Positions 25,257 through 26,840 of a stretch of 26,840 nucleotides of DNA are shown here, piece by piece (position 1 is the first letter of the stretch; every line of letters starts with the position of its first letter). The notes below the pieces were generated by a model that had not been told where the DNA came from, ran no database searches, and saw nothing but the letters and a program-made list of their open reading frames with translations. The translations under genes and the position numbers were made by a program. This DNA comes from Microbacteriaceae bacterium UBA1487. GTDB lineage: Bacteria > Actinomycetota > Actinomycetes > Actinomycetales > Microbacteriaceae. The stretch covers positions 1-26,840 of the forward strand of contig DCRR01000009.1 of the NCBI GenBank assembly GCA_002325245.1, in the 5' to 3' direction.

Positions 25257-26041
25257 TGGCAGGACGCACTCCGCTCATTGCGGGCAACTGGAAGATGAAC
25301 CTCGACCACCTTCAGTCGATCGCGTTCGTCCAGAAGCTGGCGTGGACGCTCAAGGACGCGGGACACGACTTCGGCGCGGTGGAGGTTGCGGTGTTCCCAC
25401 CGTTCACCGACCTGCGCTCCGTGCAGACGCTGGTCGGCGCGGACGACCTGCCGCTCAAGTTCGGCGGGCAGGACCTGTCGCGCTTCGACAACGGCGCGTA
25501 CACCGGTGAGATCTCCGGCGCGTTCCTCGCCGCTCTCGATGCCGAGTACGTGATCGTCGGACACTCCGAGCGCCGCCAGTACCACGGCGAGACCGACGAG
25601 CAGCTCGCCGAGAAGGTCGCCGCCGCGCACCGTCACGGGCTCGTCCCGATCCTCTGCGTCGGCGAAACCGCCGAGGACCTCGAGAAGCACGGCCCGAGCG
25701 CCGTGCCGGTCGCCCAGATGCGCGCAGCGCTGGCGGGCGCCGCGAAGGGCAAGGAGATCGTCATCGCCTACGAACCCGTCTGGGCCATCGGCTCGGGCCA
25801 GGCCGCGACCAGCGACCAGGCGCAGCAGGTCTGCGCCGCGCTTCGCGCCGCTCTCGCCGAGGAGCTCGGCGACGAGGTCGCCCAGGCGACGCGCATCCTC
25901 TACGGCGGTTCGGTCAAGTCGGGCAACATCGCGGGATTCATGCGCGAGACCGACGTCGACGGGGCCCTGGTCGGCGGCGCGAGCCTCCAGCTGGAGGAGT
26001 TCGCGAGCATCGTGCGCTTCCAGAAGCACGTCGGCCTGTAG
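25256..26041 (+). CDS. tpiA: triosephosphate isomerase
   Basis: The 261-residue TIM-barrel enzyme interconverts dihydroxyacetone phosphate and glyceraldehyde-3-phosphate. Catalytic residues are K13 (AGNWKMN), H103 (VGHSERR) and E173 (AYEPVWAIG), and the phosphate loop YGGSVKSGN and VGGASL are present. Full length compares well with the family's usual 250-260. The frame is open from 25241, but the ATG at 25256, overlapping the pgk stop by one base, gives MAGRTPLIAGNWKMN as in relatives. It is the last gene of the gap-pgk-tpiA operon; secG downstream has its own promoter. Confidence 0.97.
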   Translation: MAGRTPLIAGNWKMNLDHLQSIAFVQKLAWTLKDAGHDFGAVEVAVFPPFTDLRSVQTLVGADDLPLKFGGQDLSRFDNGAYTGEISGAFLAALDAEYVIVGHSERRQYHGETDEQLAEKVAAAHRHGLVPILCVGETAEDLEKHGPSAVPVAQMRAALAGAAKGKEIVIAYEPVWAIGSGQAATSDQAQQVCAALRAALAEELGDEVAQATRILYGGSVKSGNIAGFMRETDVDGALVGGASLQLEEFASIVRFQKHVGL

Positions 26042-26050
26042 ACCAGCCGA

Positions 26051-26056
26051 TATACT
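26051..26056 (+). promoter_or_regulatory. -10 element TATACT for secG
   Basis: TATACT is the closest match to consensus in the window. It lies 10 bp after the tpiA stop and predicts a leader of about 30 bases carrying GAAAGG, six bases before the secG GTG. No clear -35 box is seen. Confidence 0.55.
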
Positions 26057-26092
26057 GACCCCCGGCCGAGTTTCGGCATCGAAAGGTTTCGC

Positions 26093-26344
26093 GTGGAATT
26101 TCTGACAGTCGCCGTGCAGGTCGTGCTGGGCATCACCAGCCTGCTCCTGACGCTCTTGATCCTGCTTCACCGTGGTCGCGGTGGCGGTCTCTCCGACATG
26201 TTCGGGGGCGGCGTGACGTCGAACCTGGGTTCATCGGGTGTCGCGGAGCGAAACCTCAACCGCATCACGGTCATCCTCGCGCTTGTGTGGGTCGCCAGCA
26301 TCGTTGTGCTGGGCCTCATCATCAAGTTCGACACCGGCGCCTGA
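26093..26344 (+). CDS. secG: preprotein translocase subunit SecG
   Basis: The 83-residue membrane protein fits SecG. It has two hydrophobic helices at about residues 4-25 and 55-77. Between them is a cytoplasmic loop with HRGRGGGLSDMFGGGVTSNLGSSGVAERNLNR, the most conserved part of the family. SecG associates with SecYE and assists SecA-driven export. The GTG start is supported by GAAAGG at 26081-26086 and by the TATACT promoter. It stands between tpiA and rbpA, an order widely kept in actinomycetes. Confidence 0.95.
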   Translation: MEFLTVAVQVVLGITSLLLTLLILLHRGRGGGLSDMFGGGVTSNLGSSGVAERNLNRITVILALVWVASIVVLGLIIKFDTGA

Positions 26345-26384
26345 GCCGCGCCGAACCCGATCACCCACTTCACACGGAGGCATC

Positions 26385-26750
26385 ATGGCATCTGGCGGCA
26401 GCGCGATTCGAGGATCCCGCGTCGGATCCGGTCCGATGGGCGAGCAGGACCGCGGCTATCACGCGGACCGGGTCGCGATCTCGTACTGGGACGCCCTCGG
26501 CAACGAGACGGTGCGGTACTTCGCGGCGAATCTCCCCGATGAGGAGATCCCGGAGACCATCGACTGCCCGGCGTCGGGCCTCCCGGCCGGCCGCGACAAG
26601 GCGAACCCGCCCGCGGTCTCCAAGATGGAGCCCTACAAGACGCACCTGGCCTACGTGAAGGAGCGCCGCAGCGACGACGAGGCGCAGCAGATCCTCACCG
26701 ACGCGCTGCAGCAGCTGCGCGAGCGTCGCGGAACCGCCGCCGCCTCCTGA
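26385..26750 (+). CDS. rbpA: RNA polymerase-binding protein RbpA
   Basis: The 121-residue product matches RbpA, an actinobacteria-specific activator that binds RNA polymerase and the principal sigma factor and stabilises the open complex. It starts MASGGSAIRGSRVGSGPMGE and continues with the core YWDALGNETVRYFAANLPDEEIPETIDCPASGLPAGRD. The C-terminal sigma-interacting part is KTHLAYVKERRSDDEAQQILTDALQQLRERR. A GGAGG at 26376-26380 lies four bases before the ATG; the frame is open from 26238 but upstream codons overlap secG. Only one cysteine of the core is present (TIDCPASG), so a zinc site like that in Streptomyces RbpA is unlikely. The gene ends before a strong hairpin. Confidence 0.95.
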   Translation: MASGGSAIRGSRVGSGPMGEQDRGYHADRVAISYWDALGNETVRYFAANLPDEEIPETIDCPASGLPAGRDKANPPAVSKMEPYKTHLAYVKERRSDDEAQQILTDALQQLRERRGTAAAS

Positions 26751-26756
26751 GCCCCT

Positions 26757-26785
26757 GCGGGTTCTCCGCGCATGCGGGGACCCGC
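26757..26785. terminator. hairpin terminator after rbpA
   Basis: GCGGGTTCTCCGC (26757-26769) pairs with GCGGGGACCCGC (26774-26785) through one bulged T and one T-G pair, around a GCAT loop. There is no T-run. It lies between rbpA and a convergent gene clipped by the window edge, so it may serve both. Confidence 0.75.
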
Positions 26786-26804
26786 CGCGCGCACGCGACG
26801 AGCG

Positions 26805-26840
26805 TCAGTTCGAAGGCAGGTCGTGCGCTGCGGTCCAGTA
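26805..26840 (-). CDS. C-terminal end of a clipped minus-strand gene
   Basis: Reading inward from the right edge on the minus strand gives eleven codons (YWTAAHDLPSN) then TGA at 26807-26805. The frame, the facing terminator and the convergent layout after rbpA suggest this is the tail of a gene lying mostly outside. In related actinomycetes a pentose-phosphate gene (6-phosphogluconolactonase) often occupies this place, but eleven residues cannot confirm that. Confidence 0.45.
   Translation of the reverse strand, partial: YWTAAHDLPSN

Overview
The window is about 26.8 kb of very GC-rich DNA carrying housekeeping genes. The gene complement points to a high-GC Gram-positive actinomycete: RbpA, WhiA, an ANTAR-type PdtaR regulator, a four-S1-domain RpsA and a PolA with a degenerate proofreading domain. 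The gene order (tRNA-Leu, pdtaR, thioesterase, polA, M3-like peptidase, rpsA, coaE, uvrB, uvrA, uvrC, rapZ, whiA, sod, gap, pgk, tpiA, secG, rbpA) resembles the Microbacteriaceae as I know it. That family placement is an inference from gene content and order, not from a database search.

Layout. Positions 1-2055 are the only accessory-looking part. They hold a minus-strand membrane-anchored protein with a glycine/serine linker, a decayed tyrosine-integrase fragment, and a tRNA-Leu(CAA) whose 3' end faces that fragment. Positions 2114-8546 carry pdtaR, a convergent hotdog thioesterase, polA, a DUF885 peptidase and a TIGR01777 epimerase interrupted by one in-frame TGA. Positions 8544-10178 are rpsA with its promoter, structured leader and a strong UUCG-capped terminator. 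Positions 10185-13275 hold a DUF4126 membrane protein, coaE, an EamA/RhtA-type exporter and a divergent LysR regulator. Positions 13314-22168 hold all three excinuclease genes (uvrB, uvrA, uvrC) running into rapZ and whiA. Positions 22277-26750 hold superoxide dismutase, the triose-phase glycolytic operon gap-pgk-tpiA, secG and rbpA. The right edge clips the last codons of a minus-strand gene.

How the genes work together. uvrA/uvrB/uvrC and polA cover nucleotide excision repair from damage recognition to gap filling. gap-pgk-tpiA form one transcription unit with tight spacing. secG and rbpA serve protein export and RNA polymerase/sigma function. rapZ and whiA follow uvrC by overlap or short spacing, as is common in Gram-positives, but yvcK, often found between them, is not there.

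The strongest pattern is regulatory. Ten transcription-unit heads have a TANNNT hexamer ending exactly 6 (eight cases) or 7 (two cases) bases before the start codon, which predicts leaderless mRNAs. rpsA, sod and secG instead have clear leaders. I see no CRISPR array, insertion sequence or defence or biosynthetic system. Apart from the left end the window is an ordinary core-genome region, and I do not claim a new system in it.
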